64,000 nt of DNA from Planctomycetota bacterium (GCA_016792805.1 JAEUHX010000048.1:62001-126000); one strand, 5' to 3'. Positions 50,891 to 60,069 are shown, numbered from the stretch's first letter. The notes: generated by a model not told the origin, from the letters alone. Made by a program: numbers and translations.

Positions 50891-51277
50891 CTAGCCGCGA
50901 AGCCGTGGATCTTCCCTCAGCGTTGCAACAATTTCTGCGATGGAGCGCTCGGTCGGGTCGGTGCTTCGCAAATAATCCCAAGGGAAGATCGATTGGTGGC
51001 CATCGGCCCAGGAGACGCCAAGTGCGTAGTGTCCGACGTGCTGGAGGCCGGTGATCTGGCGGGCGGGCTCGTCGGGGGCATCGGCCGCGGTGCCGGACTC
51101 GACTTCTGAGATCACCATTCCCCGGCAAATGGCGCACGGGCAGAGGGCTTTCAGGTATCCCCACGGGAATGCGCTGACCCGCTGGTCTTGCCACGTTACA
51201 GAAAGCAGAAAGCGCCCGGGCCGAGCAGGGTCGGGGGCCGAGCGCTTCGCGGTAGTCGGCGTCGTGCGCGGGTCCAT
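50891..51277 (-). CDS. DUF971-domain protein (gamma-butyrobetaine-hydroxylase-like N-terminal domain)
   Basis: The product is 128 residues from ATG 51277. The DUF971 fold shows VTWQDQRVSAFPWGYLKALCPCAICRG with the conserved Cys residues, then QHVGHYALGVSWADGHQSIFPWDYLRS. Stand-alone DUF971 proteins are linked to Fe-S cluster carriers in some bacteria. The gene is downstream of the inactive GmhB-like gene (gap 29 bp) and follows the moaA region on the opposite strand. Confidence 0.87.
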   Translation of the reverse strand: MDPRTTPTTAKRSAPDPARPGRFLLSVTWQDQRVSAFPWGYLKALCPCAICRGMVISEVESGTAADAPDEPARQITGLQHVGHYALGVSWADGHQSIFPWDYLRSTDPTERSIAEIVATLREDPRLRG

Positions 51278-51306
51278 GCCGCGCCGAGCATACGTGTCGT
51301 CGGACG

Positions 51307-51867
51307 CTATCTCGAGAGCACCGACTGCAGGCGTGTGAGGAATCGAATCGCGCTTCCGAGGTCGTCGGCCACGAGGTCGGGGGTGACGTCGTAACGGCGC
51401 TCGTTGTGCGGAGAGCGGATGAGCGCTGTTCGAATGCCCGCGCGGGATCCGGCAAGCATCGCCTCGGCGCGGTCCGAGAGAATCCACGAGCCGTCGAGCT
51501 CCACCTCGAATTCGAGGCGCGCCGCTTTCATGGCGCCGACGTTGGGGAGGCGAAAGACCGAATCGCGGCGGCGCTCGGGAGCGCCCTGGAGCGAGAACGG
51601 GCAGGAGTAGTCGGCGACTGCGGCAATTTTCTTCGCCGCGAGCGTCTCCTGGATCTGTGCGCACGCCCTGGCGTGCCGCTTCTCGGGGACCCGACCGAAA
51701 GCGAGTGCGTCATCGTTCCCGATCCAGAAGAGCCGGAAAGCCCTCGGATTCATCTGCGCGAGATCCTCGAGAGCCTTCTGATGGACCTGGATCGAGGGCT
51801 GGCCTCGATCGGGCGCCTCCTGCAGCAGAAGCGACGGACGATCGACGAACAGTGCACGTTGGGACAC
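51307..51867 (-). CDS. HAD-superfamily protein, GmhB-like but lacking catalytic aspartates
   Basis: The product is 186 residues. Its start, MSQRALFVDRPSLLL, aligns position by position with the GmhB at 15.3 kb (MARPAAFLDRDGTVV): Asp9 remains but Asp11 is Pro. The later GDKERD motif reads LSDRAEA and the conserved Lys-Pro region reads LPNV. WILSDRAEAMLAGSRAGIRTALIR retains the HAD C-terminal layout. The fold is therefore probably kept without phosphatase activity. It could be a regulatory or substrate-binding paralogue; I cannot exclude a true but unusual enzyme. Confidence 0.75.
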   Translation of the reverse strand: MSQRALFVDRPSLLLQEAPDRGQPSIQVHQKALEDLAQMNPRAFRLFWIGNDDALAFGRVPEKRHARACAQIQETLAAKKIAAVADYSCPFSLQGAPERRRDSVFRLPNVGAMKAARLEFEVELDGSWILSDRAEAMLAGSRAGIRTALIRSPHNERRYDVTPDLVADDLGSAIRFLTRLQSVLSR

Positions 51868-51963
51868 GAAGCGACCTCCGAGAACACCGCGCGGCCGACC
51901 GCCGGCGCGCGGTGCTCAGGGATCGAATCGAGCCGGGAAACCCTTGAGTGAAAAACTTCCCTC

Positions 51964-51995
51964 GCACCTGCGCGCCGAGGCCGGCGCACAGGTGC
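51964..51995 (-). terminator. Terminator-like hairpin after the STAS gene
   Basis: The arms GCACCTG-C-GCGCC and GGCGC-A-CAGGTGC pair over 12 positions with one mismatch and a loop of six. On the minus strand GAGGGAAGTTTTTC follows. It is 18 bp past the STAS gene stop and separates that gene from the HAD-like gene. Confidence 0.65.
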
Positions 51996-52013
51996 TCGAC
52001 AATCGCAGCGCGA

Positions 52014-52769
52014 CTAGTTGCCTGTAGCGTTCCGAAGCTCGTTCTTCAGGACGCGCATGTCCTGAACGAACTGGCTCAGCGCGGAGCGATCGCCGGCGTT
52101 CATCTGCGCGAACCGAGCGCGCACGCGAATGCCCGTTCCCTTGAGCGGCAGCTCGGAGGTCTCCACGATGCTTCGGATCTCGAAGTAGTCTTTCTTCGCG
52201 AGCGGAATCTGGAACTTGAGGCGCAGATTGGTGCCGGGCTCGAGGAGCTTGCGAATGTCGTCGTTGGAAAGGCCGCTGCCGGCGGCGTTCCAGTCGAACT
52301 GGAGGGCATCCTCCTCGACGTGGCGAATGCGGCCGATCTCCGAAGGGCGTGGCGCAGAGCGCTTCTTTTCGTCGTCCTCGTAGGAAAAGAGCACCGTTGC
52401 GGCGTCGTGCACCGAAACGTCGGAGCGCTGCGCTTCGGCGATCTCCGCGATGGCCTCCGCATCGTCCTCATAGATCCGGATCACCTTCTGGAGCCCAACC
52501 TTCTCAAAGAGGTCGCGACAAAAGGCCGACGGCTGGCTCACCACCATGTCTCCGCCGAACTGCCGGAGCTTCTTCTGTGCCCGCACCATGGCGCCGAGCG
52601 CCGTGGAGTTCACGAAGCGCAGGAACCGGAGATTCAGCACAAGGCGCGGCTTTCGGGCCCCGACCAGCTCTTCAATCTTCTGGTTGAATTCGGAGACGTA
52701 GGGAGTGTCGAACTCTCCCTTGAGAGAGAGAATCGTGTGGTCAGCGGCGGTGGTTTCTTCGATGCGCAA
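52014..52769 (-). CDS. STAS-domain anti-sigma-antagonist-like protein with PilZ-like C-terminus
   Basis: The product is 251 residues from TTG 52769, which follows GGAGGG. Residues 1-105 are a STAS domain (HTILSLKGEFDTPYVSEFNQ ... LNLRFLRFVNSTALGAMVRAQ) with Ser in the usual phosphorylation position. The second half looks like a PilZ-type barrel (LEPGTNLRLKFQIPLAKKDY ... LPLKGTGIRVRARFAQMNAGD), without a clear RxxxR motif, so c-di-GMP binding is uncertain. It is divergent from an RsbU-type phosphatase, a natural activating partner. Confidence 0.82.
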   Translation of the reverse strand: MRIEETTAADHTILSLKGEFDTPYVSEFNQKIEELVGARKPRLVLNLRFLRFVNSTALGAMVRAQKKLRQFGGDMVVSQPSAFCRDLFEKVGLQKVIRIYEDDAEAIAEIAEAQRSDVSVHDAATVLFSYEDDEKKRSAPRPSEIGRIRHVEEDALQFDWNAAGSGLSNDDIRKLLEPGTNLRLKFQIPLAKKDYFEIRSIVETSELPLKGTGIRVRARFAQMNAGDRSALSQFVQDMRVLKNELRNATGN

Positions 52770-52960
52770 GGGGCCCTCCGGATTAGGGCAACCGAACGAA
52801 CGACCTGCGATCGGCGGCGTCGCGCTCGGCCAACGAGCGGCCACCGACCGTGGAGCGGGGGAGAAGGAAGCGAGTCCGCGGAAACGCGGGGGAGTGAGGA
52901 TGCGGCGGCGGGCGGTCGCCCGCAAGACGCTTCCCGCGCGGCGCGGTCGGCGAGAAACTT

Positions 52961-52966
52961 AGGAGG
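52961..52966 (+). promoter_or_regulatory. Shine-Dalgarno overlapping the apparent GTG start of the RsbU gene
   Basis: AGGAGG ends on the G of the annotated GTG start codon, so it cannot serve that start. An in-frame CTG at 52975 lies eight bases further, the ideal spacing. Either a CTG start is used, or the sequence is fortuitous and another signal acts. Confidence 0.4.
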
Positions 52967-54339
52967 TGAAGAATCTGTTCGGCTTTGGCGGTCGCAGCCG
53001 CCCCGAGGACAATCAGCCTCCGAAGGTGACTCCTTCGGAGCCGGCTTCGGCCGATGCGTTGTCGGAGACCTCGTTCCTAACGGGAGATGAGCGCGCCGAC
53101 TCGAGCAAGCTGACGCTTTTGCTGCGCACGATCGCCGAAGTGAACTCGATGGTCGATCTGAACCAGCTGCTCGTGTCGATCGTCGACAAGGCCATTACGG
53201 TGACAAAGGCTGAGCGCGGCCTCCTCTTGCTGCGGGATGCGAAGACCCGCGCTCTGTCGGTGCATGTGGCGCGCGACGCGCGCGGCGCGGACGTCACGAA
53301 AGACACGCGCTACTCGCGCAACGTGACGGCACAAGTGGATTCGTCGGGCGTGCCCGTGCGGACCATGGTGAATTCCGACGTCGAAGCGCTTGAGATCGGA
53401 CGAAGCGTCTTCGATCTCAAGATTCGCGCTGTCATGTGTGTGCCGTTAACAGTCAATAAAAAGACTCTCGGCGTGGTCTACGTCGACAGCCGTGTCGCGT
53501 CGCGGGAGTTCACCGTGGGCGACCTGGCGTTCTTCGCAGCCTTCGCGAGCCAGGCTGCCATCGCCCTCGAGAACGCGCGTCTTGTAAAGGAATCGATCGA
53601 AAAGGAGCGGATGGCGCAGGAACTGCGACTCGCCAATGAGATTCAGCGCCGCATGCTTCCAAGTTCGGCGCCGCGGGTCCAGGGGTACGACCTGCACGGC
53701 TACTACGAGCCGACCACGGAGGCGACCGGCGATGCGTATGATTTTGTCACACTTCCACGGGGCGGGGTAGCCGTCGTCGTCGGAGACGTGAGCGGCCACG
53801 GCATCGGGCCCGCGCTCGTCAGCATGAGCGCCCGGGCGCGGCTGCGAACCTACCTCGGCATGGGCGTCGCGCTCGGTGAGGCGGTGAGCCGCCTACACCG
53901 CGATCTTCAGGGAGAGATTGACGACGGGACGTTCCAGACTCTTTTTGTGATGACGCTCGATCCTGCGCGCGGCGAGATTCGATTTGTGAATGCGGGCCAT
54001 CCGCCCGCGTGCCTGCTTCGCGCGGCGACGGGCGAGTTCGAAGCGCTGACGCGCACCGGCCCAGCGCTCGGCTGGCCCCACGATGAAGAGTATCAACCGG
54101 CGGGGCCGATCGAGCTGGCTCCCGGCGATTTGTTGCTGGCGTATACCGATGGAATCGTGGAGGCCCGCCGCGGCAAGGAGGAACTCTTCGGGGAAGATCG
54201 GCTGCGCCGCTCCCTCGCGCTGCGCCGGGGCGGCAGCGCCCAAGGGGTCGTCGACGGACTTGTCGGCTCGGTGAAAGAGTTTTGTGGCGGCCGCGCCGAA
54301 GACGATCTGACATTAGTGGCGTTGAAGCGGCTGGCGTAG
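52966..54339 (+). CDS. GAF-containing PP2C (RsbU/SpoIIE-type) serine phosphatase
   Basis: The product is 457 residues from GTG 52966 (CTG 52975 possible). Residues about 55-205 form a GAF sensor (LNQLLVSIVDKAITVTKAERGLLLLRD ... FAAFASQAAIALENARL), then a linker helix and a SpoIIE-type PP2C domain: EATGDAYDFVTLP, VVVGDVSGHGIGPALVS, VNAGHPPACLLR, LLAYTDGIVEAR, DDLTLVALKR. Metal-binding aspartates are in place. It should dephosphorylate a STAS protein, most simply the divergent neighbour, and so steer an alternative sigma factor. Confidence 0.93.
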   Translation: MKNLFGFGGRSRPEDNQPPKVTPSEPASADALSETSFLTGDERADSSKLTLLLRTIAEVNSMVDLNQLLVSIVDKAITVTKAERGLLLLRDAKTRALSVHVARDARGADVTKDTRYSRNVTAQVDSSGVPVRTMVNSDVEALEIGRSVFDLKIRAVMCVPLTVNKKTLGVVYVDSRVASREFTVGDLAFFAAFASQAAIALENARLVKESIEKERMAQELRLANEIQRRMLPSSAPRVQGYDLHGYYEPTTEATGDAYDFVTLPRGGVAVVVGDVSGHGIGPALVSMSARARLRTYLGMGVALGEAVSRLHRDLQGEIDDGTFQTLFVMTLDPARGEIRFVNAGHPPACLLRAATGEFEALTRTGPALGWPHDEEYQPAGPIELAPGDLLLAYTDGIVEARRGKEELFGEDRLRRSLALRRGGSAQGVVDGLVGSVKEFCGGRAEDDLTLVALKRLA

Positions 54340-54347
54340 CTTTGCTC

Positions 54348-55697
54348 ATGGCAGCGCTCCGTGCGGTCGTCGGCGGCCGCGTCTACCGAGACGGCCGATT
54401 CGAACTGGCAGATATACTGATTCGGGGAGATCAAATCTCCGCCGTCGCTCCTCCGGGCGTCTTTGCGGTTGCCGGTGCGCCCGCCGAAGTCCTGGATGCG
54501 TCCGGTTTTTGTGTTCTTCCCGGCCTCCTCGATGTGCATGTTCACTTTCGTGAGCCCGGGCTCGAGCGCAAGGAGGGCTGGATCACCGGATCGCAGGGTG
54601 CGCTCCACGGGGGAGTCACGTCCGTCCTCGAGATTCAAAATAATCCGCCGCTGACGGTCTCTCGCGCGCGGCTTGACGAGCGAATGGCTCTGGTCGCGAG
54701 CAAGTCATTCGTGGATTTCGGGCTCTATCCCAACCTCGTGGCGGAGAGCCTCGATGCGCTGCCGTCGATGGCTCCGCTTGTCCCGGCCTACAAGCTCTTC
54801 ATGGGCGGCTCGACGGGCATGGGCGGAATTACCGATTATGGGCTTCTGCGCGATTTCTTCGCAGCGGCCGCCTCCGCGGGGCGCCCGATCGTTGTCCATG
54901 CCGAGGAGGAGTCGATTCTTCGGCGTGACATGGCGGCGAGGCCCCATGCGACGGCGCGTGACCATCACCTCGTGCGCGCTTCGGTGGCGGAGACGGTGTC
55001 GATCGCTGCGGCGATCGAGCTCGCCGCAGCGACAGGCGCGTCCGTTCACATTTTTCACATTTCCACGGGGCGCGGCGCCGACCTCGTCGCGCAGGCGCAG
55101 GCGAACGGTCTCGACGTGACGGGGAGCACGGCGCCCCATTACATGCTTCTGACCCACGAGGACGCGGAGCGGCTTGGAAACTTTCACAAAGTGAATCCAA
55201 GCATCAAGACGGCGAAGGACCGCGATCGTATTTGTGAACGCGTCGCCGACGGCACGCTTGCCGCGGTCGGTACCGACCACGCGCCTCACCCGATTTTTGA
55301 GAAAAGCGCCGGCTACCACGAAGCACCTTCCGGGCTGCCGTCCGTCGATCTCGTGCTGCCCCTCATGATGGAGATGGTGCGCCGTGGGCTGCCGCTCGAA
55401 CGCGCGATTCGATCGGTGAGCGTCGGCGCCGCCGAGTGCTTCCGCGTCGAAGGGAAGGGCGAGCTCGCGCCGGGGTATGACGCCGATCTCGTGCTGGTCA
55501 ATTTGGATGAGGAGCGGCAGGTGCGCGGCGCCGACCTCCCGTCGAAATCCAAGTGGTCTCCGTACGAGGGCTGGAAGCTGCGCGGCTTCCCCAGCATCGT
55601 GGTGCGCCGAGGCTCCATTGCGCTGGAGTCGGGGCGTTTCCGCGAGCTTCCGCTCGGAATGCCCCTTCGGATCGCGCCTCCGGCGCCGATCCGCTGA
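54348..55697 (+). CDS. pyrC: Dihydroorotase
   Basis: The product is 449 residues from ATG 54348, 8 bp after the phosphatase stop. It is an amidohydrolase: LPGLLDVHVHFREPGLERKE (metal His pair), AYKLFMGGSTG (Lys region), HAEEE, VHIFHIST and GTDHAPH. Dihydroorotase closes the pyrimidine ring in UMP synthesis; the size and HVHFREPG match class I enzymes. Allantoinase or hydantoinase is less likely. No other pyr gene is nearby. Confidence 0.88.
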   Translation: MAALRAVVGGRVYRDGRFELADILIRGDQISAVAPPGVFAVAGAPAEVLDASGFCVLPGLLDVHVHFREPGLERKEGWITGSQGALHGGVTSVLEIQNNPPLTVSRARLDERMALVASKSFVDFGLYPNLVAESLDALPSMAPLVPAYKLFMGGSTGMGGITDYGLLRDFFAAAASAGRPIVVHAEEESILRRDMAARPHATARDHHLVRASVAETVSIAAAIELAAATGASVHIFHISTGRGADLVAQAQANGLDVTGSTAPHYMLLTHEDAERLGNFHKVNPSIKTAKDRDRICERVADGTLAAVGTDHAPHPIFEKSAGYHEAPSGLPSVDLVLPLMMEMVRRGLPLERAIRSVSVGAAECFRVEGKGELAPGYDADLVLVNLDEERQVRGADLPSKSKWSPYEGWKLRGFPSIVVRRGSIALESGRFRELPLGMPLRIAPPAPIR

Positions 55698-55732
55698 CCG
55701 AAGCTCTCCAATCCGCACATCCCATTTCCACA

Positions 55733-56383
55733 GTGAACAGAAAGCCGTTTCTCATGGCTCTCCTCGTGGTCGCGGCTGCGGTCGGCACCGGAGTCGCATT
55801 TTCTCTATGGAAACAGGATCGAGCGCAGGGGGCGCTTGCGGCGGAGCGGCTCGAGGAGGCCCGGGCGGCGCTGGCCGAGGCCATGGATGCGAGCAAGCGC
55901 GAAGCCTCGCGCAACCGCTTCACCCATGCAGCTCGCCTCGCCCAGGAAGCGGCCGCCGCGGATGAGAGCTGCTCCCTCGAAGCACTTCGCATCGAGGCCC
56001 AAGCGTGGATCGGAACAACACAGTTCCGCCGCGCCATCGAAGTGCTTGAGCGCGGCCTCGCGCTCCATCCCGGGGACACCGAGATGCTCGATCTCTCGGC
56101 CCAGGCGTTCCACAAAAGCTACGAAGCGACGCGCAAAGGGACCGATCTGGCGGGGGCCTTCGCGGCCTACGACGAGCTGCTTCGCTCCCAGCCGAGCGCA
56201 GATCGGCTGCTGTCCGCCGGCTCTCTCGCGGAGCTTGCCGGTCAGCCGTCCGTTGCGGACAGCTATTTCGATCGGCTCGCCCGCGAGTATACAAACACCG
56301 CTCAGGCGGAGACGGCGGCAGCCCTTCGAGCAGCACGCACAAGTAACGATAAACAAAAACCTCAACCCGAGGACCAGCGGTGA
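55733..56383 (+). CDS. Membrane-anchored TPR-like protein
   Basis: The product is 216 residues from GTG 55733. One N-terminal helix (FLMALLVVAAAVGTGVAFSLW), then a coiled segment (QGALAAERLEEARAALAEAMDASKREA) and TPR-like repeats (AIEVLERGLALHPGDTEMLDLSAQAFHKSY). The end overlaps the start of the next small membrane protein gene. Likely an envelope assembly or cell-surface scaffold. Function unknown. Confidence 0.72.
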   Translation: MNRKPFLMALLVVAAAVGTGVAFSLWKQDRAQGALAAERLEEARAALAEAMDASKREASRNRFTHAARLAQEAAAADESCSLEALRIEAQAWIGTTQFRRAIEVLERGLALHPGDTEMLDLSAQAFHKSYEATRKGTDLAGAFAAYDELLRSQPSADRLLSAGSLAELAGQPSVADSYFDRLAREYTNTAQAETAAALRAARTSNDKQKPQPEDQR

Positions 56384-56829
56384 CCCCCCAAGGACGGCTG
56401 CGAGCCACGGTCATGATCGTCGGCGGGCTCCTTCTCTTTTTGATGGCCGGGCTCTTCCTCGGGCAGTTCGAGCCCCGAAATCCGCGGCCAAGCCGCGGAG
56501 ACGACCTCCCCGCGGAGCTCGCCGGCACGCCCTCCGATTGGCGCCGTCGCGCCGATCAGCTCGAGCTGGCCTCGAAGCGGCCGGGGACCGACGCGATCGA
56601 CGCCCGCGCGCAGCGTGCCACTGTCGACCGATTGCGCCGCCACTTTGACGCCGTCGCCGCCGACACGTTGGCGGGAGCACGGAGGGCCGTGGAGGGACGC
56701 TCCGACGAGGAGGCCCAGGAAGCTCTGCGCTCCTTGACGGCGCTCGGGGCGAACCTCCCCGACGGCATCGCTGCGGAGGTCGAACGGCTGCGCGCGCAGC
56801 TCGAATCGAGGCTCAGCCGTCGCCGTTAG
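56380..56829 (+). CDS. Small membrane-anchored helical protein
   Basis: The product is 149 residues with a GTG start overlapping the preceding stop. One membrane helix (VMIVGGLLLFLMAGLFLGQF) is followed by an arginine-rich helical tail with no known motif. It is coupled to the TPR-like gene, and the pair may form a complex. Its last 17 bp overlap the convergent flippase-like gene. Confidence 0.7.
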   Translation: MTPQGRLRATVMIVGGLLLFLMAGLFLGQFEPRNPRPSRGDDLPAELAGTPSDWRRRADQLELASKRPGTDAIDARAQRATVDRLRRHFDAVAADTLAGARRAVEGRSDEEAQEALRSLTALGANLPDGIAAEVERLRAQLESRLSRRR

Positions 56830-57895
56830 CTTCCGCGGCCGACTCGGCGGCTGTCGGGTCATCGATGCGGCCGTACCAGCGTTCGAAGAGCGCGGCGGCC
56901 ACGAGGCCAACGAGCACCGCCATCCAGAGCGTGCAGGCGCGCAGCAGGAGCGTGACTGAAAGCGCAGCAGCTTTTGTAAGCCCGGCCGCGTGATCGAGCA
57001 GCCAGCCCAGGAGATTTTCTGTAACGCCGACCCCAGCCGGAAGAATGACCGCCAAGTTTCCTGCGATCATACAGAAGCTGTAGGAGAAGAAGGAGAGCGC
57101 GAGCGAAAGGGAGGCTCCCGGCACGTCATCGGGGCCCGGGGCCGAGTTGGAAAAGAATGATGCCAACAAATGAAGCGCCATCGCCTCGCCGCTCCATGAG
57201 ACGACGGAGACTGCCGTGGAGAATGCCAACTCCTGCGGGGACAGCAGAACGCGCGCAGCTGCGTGGGAGGCGGTGAGCTTTGCTTGGAAGCGGCGAAGAA
57301 GCGGAATGCGGCCGACGAGCGCCAGCAGGCGATTGGAGATGCGATCGGAGAAAAGAATCGTGAGAAGAAGGGCGCAGGCGGCGACCGTCGCTATCGCAAG
57401 CTGACCGAAGTAATGTCCGAAATCGGTCCCCTGTTCGACGCCGGAGAGATGCTGTCCTCGCCAGGCGGCGATTCCGCCACTCGCGGCCATCAGCAGAACG
57501 AGTCCCAGCAGATCGGTGATGCGCTCAGCCACAACAATGGGCGCCGTGCGGCTGATGGGTGAGCCGTCGAGACGCTTCAGAAGAAGCGATTTGTAGGCCT
57601 CGCCCATCTTCCCTGGCGTGACGCAGAGTGCGAAGCCCGCGAAGTAAACGAGGATCGACTGCCGCGTCGTCACGCGCACTCCGAGGAGCTTTCGATAGCG
57701 CTCCCACTTCACGAAGCGCACCCACCAGTTGATGGATGCAAGGGCGACGGCCGCAGGGATTCCCCAGAGCGGAATCTGCCGCAGTGCATCCATCAGGCTG
57801 GAGAATCCTCCGGAGTAGAGGATCAGTGCGAGGTAGATCGCGGCCGCGAGGACAACGGAGGCCGCAATCCCGCGCTGGTATCGGCGAGGGATCAT
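56813..57895 (-). CDS. Flippase-like membrane protein (LPG synthase TM/UPF0104 family)
   Basis: The product is 360 residues from ATG 57895, with about eight membrane helices. NWWVRFVKWERYRKLLGV, FALCVTPGKMGEAYKSLLLKR and AERITDLLGLVLLMA are signature-like blocks of the lysylphosphatidylglycerol synthase transmembrane/AglD family, which moves or modifies lipid-linked sugars. The C-terminal GVTENLLGWLL block also fits. It probably takes part in envelope glycan export. Overlap with the gene on the other strand is 17 bp. Confidence 0.88.
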   Translation of the reverse strand: MIPRRYQRGIAASVVLAAAIYLALILYSGGFSSLMDALRQIPLWGIPAAVALASINWWVRFVKWERYRKLLGVRVTTRQSILVYFAGFALCVTPGKMGEAYKSLLLKRLDGSPISRTAPIVVAERITDLLGLVLLMAASGGIAAWRGQHLSGVEQGTDFGHYFGQLAIATVAACALLLTILFSDRISNRLLALVGRIPLLRRFQAKLTASHAAARVLLSPQELAFSTAVSVVSWSGEAMALHLLASFFSNSAPGPDDVPGASLSLALSFFSYSFCMIAGNLAVILPAGVGVTENLLGWLLDHAAGLTKAAALSVTLLLRACTLWMAVLVGLVAAALFERWYGRIDDPTAAESAAEANGDG

Positions 57896-58009
57896 CGATG
57901 GTGGGGTAAGCGCGTCAGTCTCGCCGGTGGAGAGCACCTCGACAATCGGCTGGAACTGCCGGTGAGCTTCAGACGGAAGCTCTCGGCGGATACTCTCGCA
58001 GTGACTCCC

Positions 58010-58513
58010 ATGGAAGTCGTCCTCAGCGTTGTGGTCATTGTGGCCGTGTTGGCGGCGGCGGTCTCCGTCGTCGTTTGGCTCCATGGCCGCTCCATGGAGC
58101 ATCGGCTCGCGGTGATGGATGCCGTGGCCGAACTGTCGCAGCGGGTGACCCAGCTCGAGGACCGGGTCCATCGAAATGACCTGCTGCCGCTCGAGCGCAG
58201 GCTCGATGCTCTCGGCGAGCGGCTCGCCGCCATGGATGCGCGCATGGCGGCGAGCCAAGCGCCTCCGGCGATTGCAGCTGTTGCCGGACCTGCGCTCCAC
58301 TCCCTCGCCCCGGCCGAGCGTGCCATGGAGCATCTCACGCGAGAGGGTTTCGCAAGAACCCGCGTTGTCGGCGAGGAAAGCTTCGCAGACGACGTGCGCG
58401 AGATTCGAGTCGAGACCTCGAAAGACAACATCCTGATGAAGGGCTCGGTGATCGTCGCGCGCGGTTCCATCGCTGACGTGCGGCTGACTCCCATTTTTGA
58501 ACTGTTTCCTTAA
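58010..58513 (+). CDS. Membrane-anchored coiled-coil protein
   Basis: The product is 167 residues from ATG 58010 (GTG 57962 would add 16). One helix (VVLSVVVIVAVLAAAVSVVVWL), a coiled-coil (AVAELSQRVTQLEDRVHRNDLLPLERRLDALGERLAAMDARM) and a short beta end. The family is not recognised. The gene is divergent from the flippase-like gene and its stop codon abuts repeat copy B. Confidence 0.65.
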   Translation: MEVVLSVVVIVAVLAAAVSVVVWLHGRSMEHRLAVMDAVAELSQRVTQLEDRVHRNDLLPLERRLDALGERLAAMDARMAASQAPPAIAAVAGPALHSLAPAERAMEHLTREGFARTRVVGEESFADDVREIRVETSKDNILMKGSVIVARGSIADVRLTPIFELFP

Positions 58514-58675
58514 CAGCCCGTGGCACAAGTCACCCGAGCTGCGCACGCGGGCTTTTTGACGATCTCATCTTCGGACCGCCTCGCCGTAACTCCTTGGCTA
58601 TGACTACGGCGGTCCTCCTCGATCTCGCCCAAAATCCTCGTGTTCGCCTTGCGGAGCACTTTTGCCACTGGCTGT
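58513..58675 (-). repeat. Dispersed intergenic repeat, copy B (163 bp)
   Basis: Inverted ends ACAGCCCGTGGCACAAGT and the complement of ACAGCCAGTGGCAAAAGT. The core carries the inner inverted pair GGACCGCC (58573-58580) and GGCGGTCC (58608-58615) and the block TAACTCCTTGGCTA, the complement of the copy A block. On the plus strand the left end forms a GC hairpin-like segment followed by CTTTTTG, which could terminate the gene just upstream. It lies between two genes. Confidence 0.85.
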
Positions 58676-58755
58676 GAACCGTGCCCAGCAATTGCGCAAG
58701 CACCTGGAGCGCTTCTGCTACAGGCTGTTCATCTTCACTTTTCAACGGCTCAGGA

Positions 58756-60069
58756 ATGACTACTTCTGACGAAGCTCCGTTCGTTCGGGTTTGTGAACTC
58801 TCCAAGCATGCTGACCGCAGCGTGACCGTGAAGGGATGGGTGTACCATCTGCGGGCGAAGGGGAAGCTTGTCTTTCTCGTCCTGCGCGACGGCTCGGGCT
58901 TGGTCCAGTGCGTCGGCGTCAAGGGTGAGATGGACGACGCCCAGTTCGACGAGATTCAGCGGCTGCCGATGGAGTCTTCGATCGAAGTGCGTGGAAAAGT
59001 GCGACTGGACGCGCGGGCCCCCGGCGGAGCGGAGGTCGGCATCTCGTTCGTGACGGTGCTGCAGAAGGCCGATGCCGATTTCCCGATTCAGCCCAAGGAG
59101 CATGGAACTGGCTTTCTGATGGAGAATCGCCATCTGTGGCTTCGAAGCCGAAAGCCGTGGGCTTGCCTGCGAATTCGCGACCGTGCGATCCGCTCGATTC
59201 GCGAGTACTTCCACGAGCTTGGCTTCATCAATATCGATTCTCCGATCTTCACTCCGGCAGCGTGCGAAGGCACCTCGACCCTCTTTGAGGTCGACTATTT
59301 CGACGACAAAGCGTACCTCACGCAGTCGGGCCAACTCTATGCCGAAGCCGCGGCGATGGCGTTCGGCAAGGTCTTCACCTTTGGACCGACCTTTCGCGCC
59401 GAGAAGAGCAAGACTCGACGTCACCTCACGGAGTTTTGGATGGTGGAGCCCGAGGTCGCGTTTGCGACGCTCGATGACGTGATGTCGCTCGCCGAAGGGC
59501 TGCTTTGCCGTGTGGTCGGTGATGCGCTGACAGACTGCAAGGAGGAACTCAAGGTGCTCGAGCGTGATGTTACAAAACTCGAGTGTATCCGCGCTCCATT
59601 CCCAAGGCTGAGCTATGACGAAGCCGCCAAGTACCTCCAGAGCAAGGGGCTTCCATTTGAGTACGGAAACGATTTCGGGGCCCCCGACGAGACGGCCATC
59701 GGCGAAAAGTATGATCGCCCGGTGATGATCCACCGGTATCCGCACCAGGTGAAGGCTTTCTATATGAAGCGCGATCCCCAGGATCCGCGCTGGGCGCTTT
59801 GCGTCGACGTCATTGCCCCCGAAGGCTATGGCGAAGTGATTGGCGGCAGCCAGCGCGAAGAGAATCTCGCGGTCCTTCGCTCACGCATCGAAGAGCACAA
59901 GCTGCCGATGGATGCCTTTCAGTGGTATCTCGACCTGCGGCGTTTCGGCTCGGTCCCGCATTCGGGCTTCGGCATGGGGCTTGAGCGGTGCGTCGCATGG
60001 ATTTGTGGAGTCGACCACCTGCGCGAGTGCATCCCATTCCCGCGCATGCTTCACAAGATCTATCCGTAA
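58756..60069 (+). CDS. asnS: Asparaginyl-tRNA synthetase
   Basis: The product is 437 residues from ATG 58756. An OB-fold anticodon-binding domain at the N-terminus ([31 protein letters not shown]) precedes the class II catalytic domain with [25 protein letters not shown] (motif 2) and [14 protein letters not shown] (motif 3). It charges tRNA-Asn directly, so the cell need not rely on the amidation route. The first ATG of a longer frame overlaps the repeat and is unlikely to be used. No tRNA gene is adjacent. Confidence 0.95.
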   Translation: MTTSDEAPFVRVCELSKHADRSVTVKGWVYHLRAKGKLVFLVLRDGSGLVQCVGVKGEMDDAQFDEIQRLPMESSIEVRGKVRLDARAPGGAEVGISFVTVLQKADADFPIQPKEHGTGFLMENRHLWLRSRKPWACLRIRDRAIRSIREYFHELGFINIDSPIFTPAACEGTSTLFEVDYFDDKAYLTQSGQLYAEAAAMAFGKVFTFGPTFRAEKSKTRRHLTEFWMVEPEVAFATLDDVMSLAEGLLCRVVGDALTDCKEELKVLERDVTKLECIRAPFPRLSYDEAAKYLQSKGLPFEYGNDFGAPDETAIGEKYDRPVMIHRYPHQVKAFYMKRDPQDPRWALCVDVIAPEGYGEVIGGSQREENLAVLRSRIEEHKLPMDAFQWYLDLRRFGSVPHSGFGMGLERCVAWICGVDHLRECIPFPRMLHKIYP

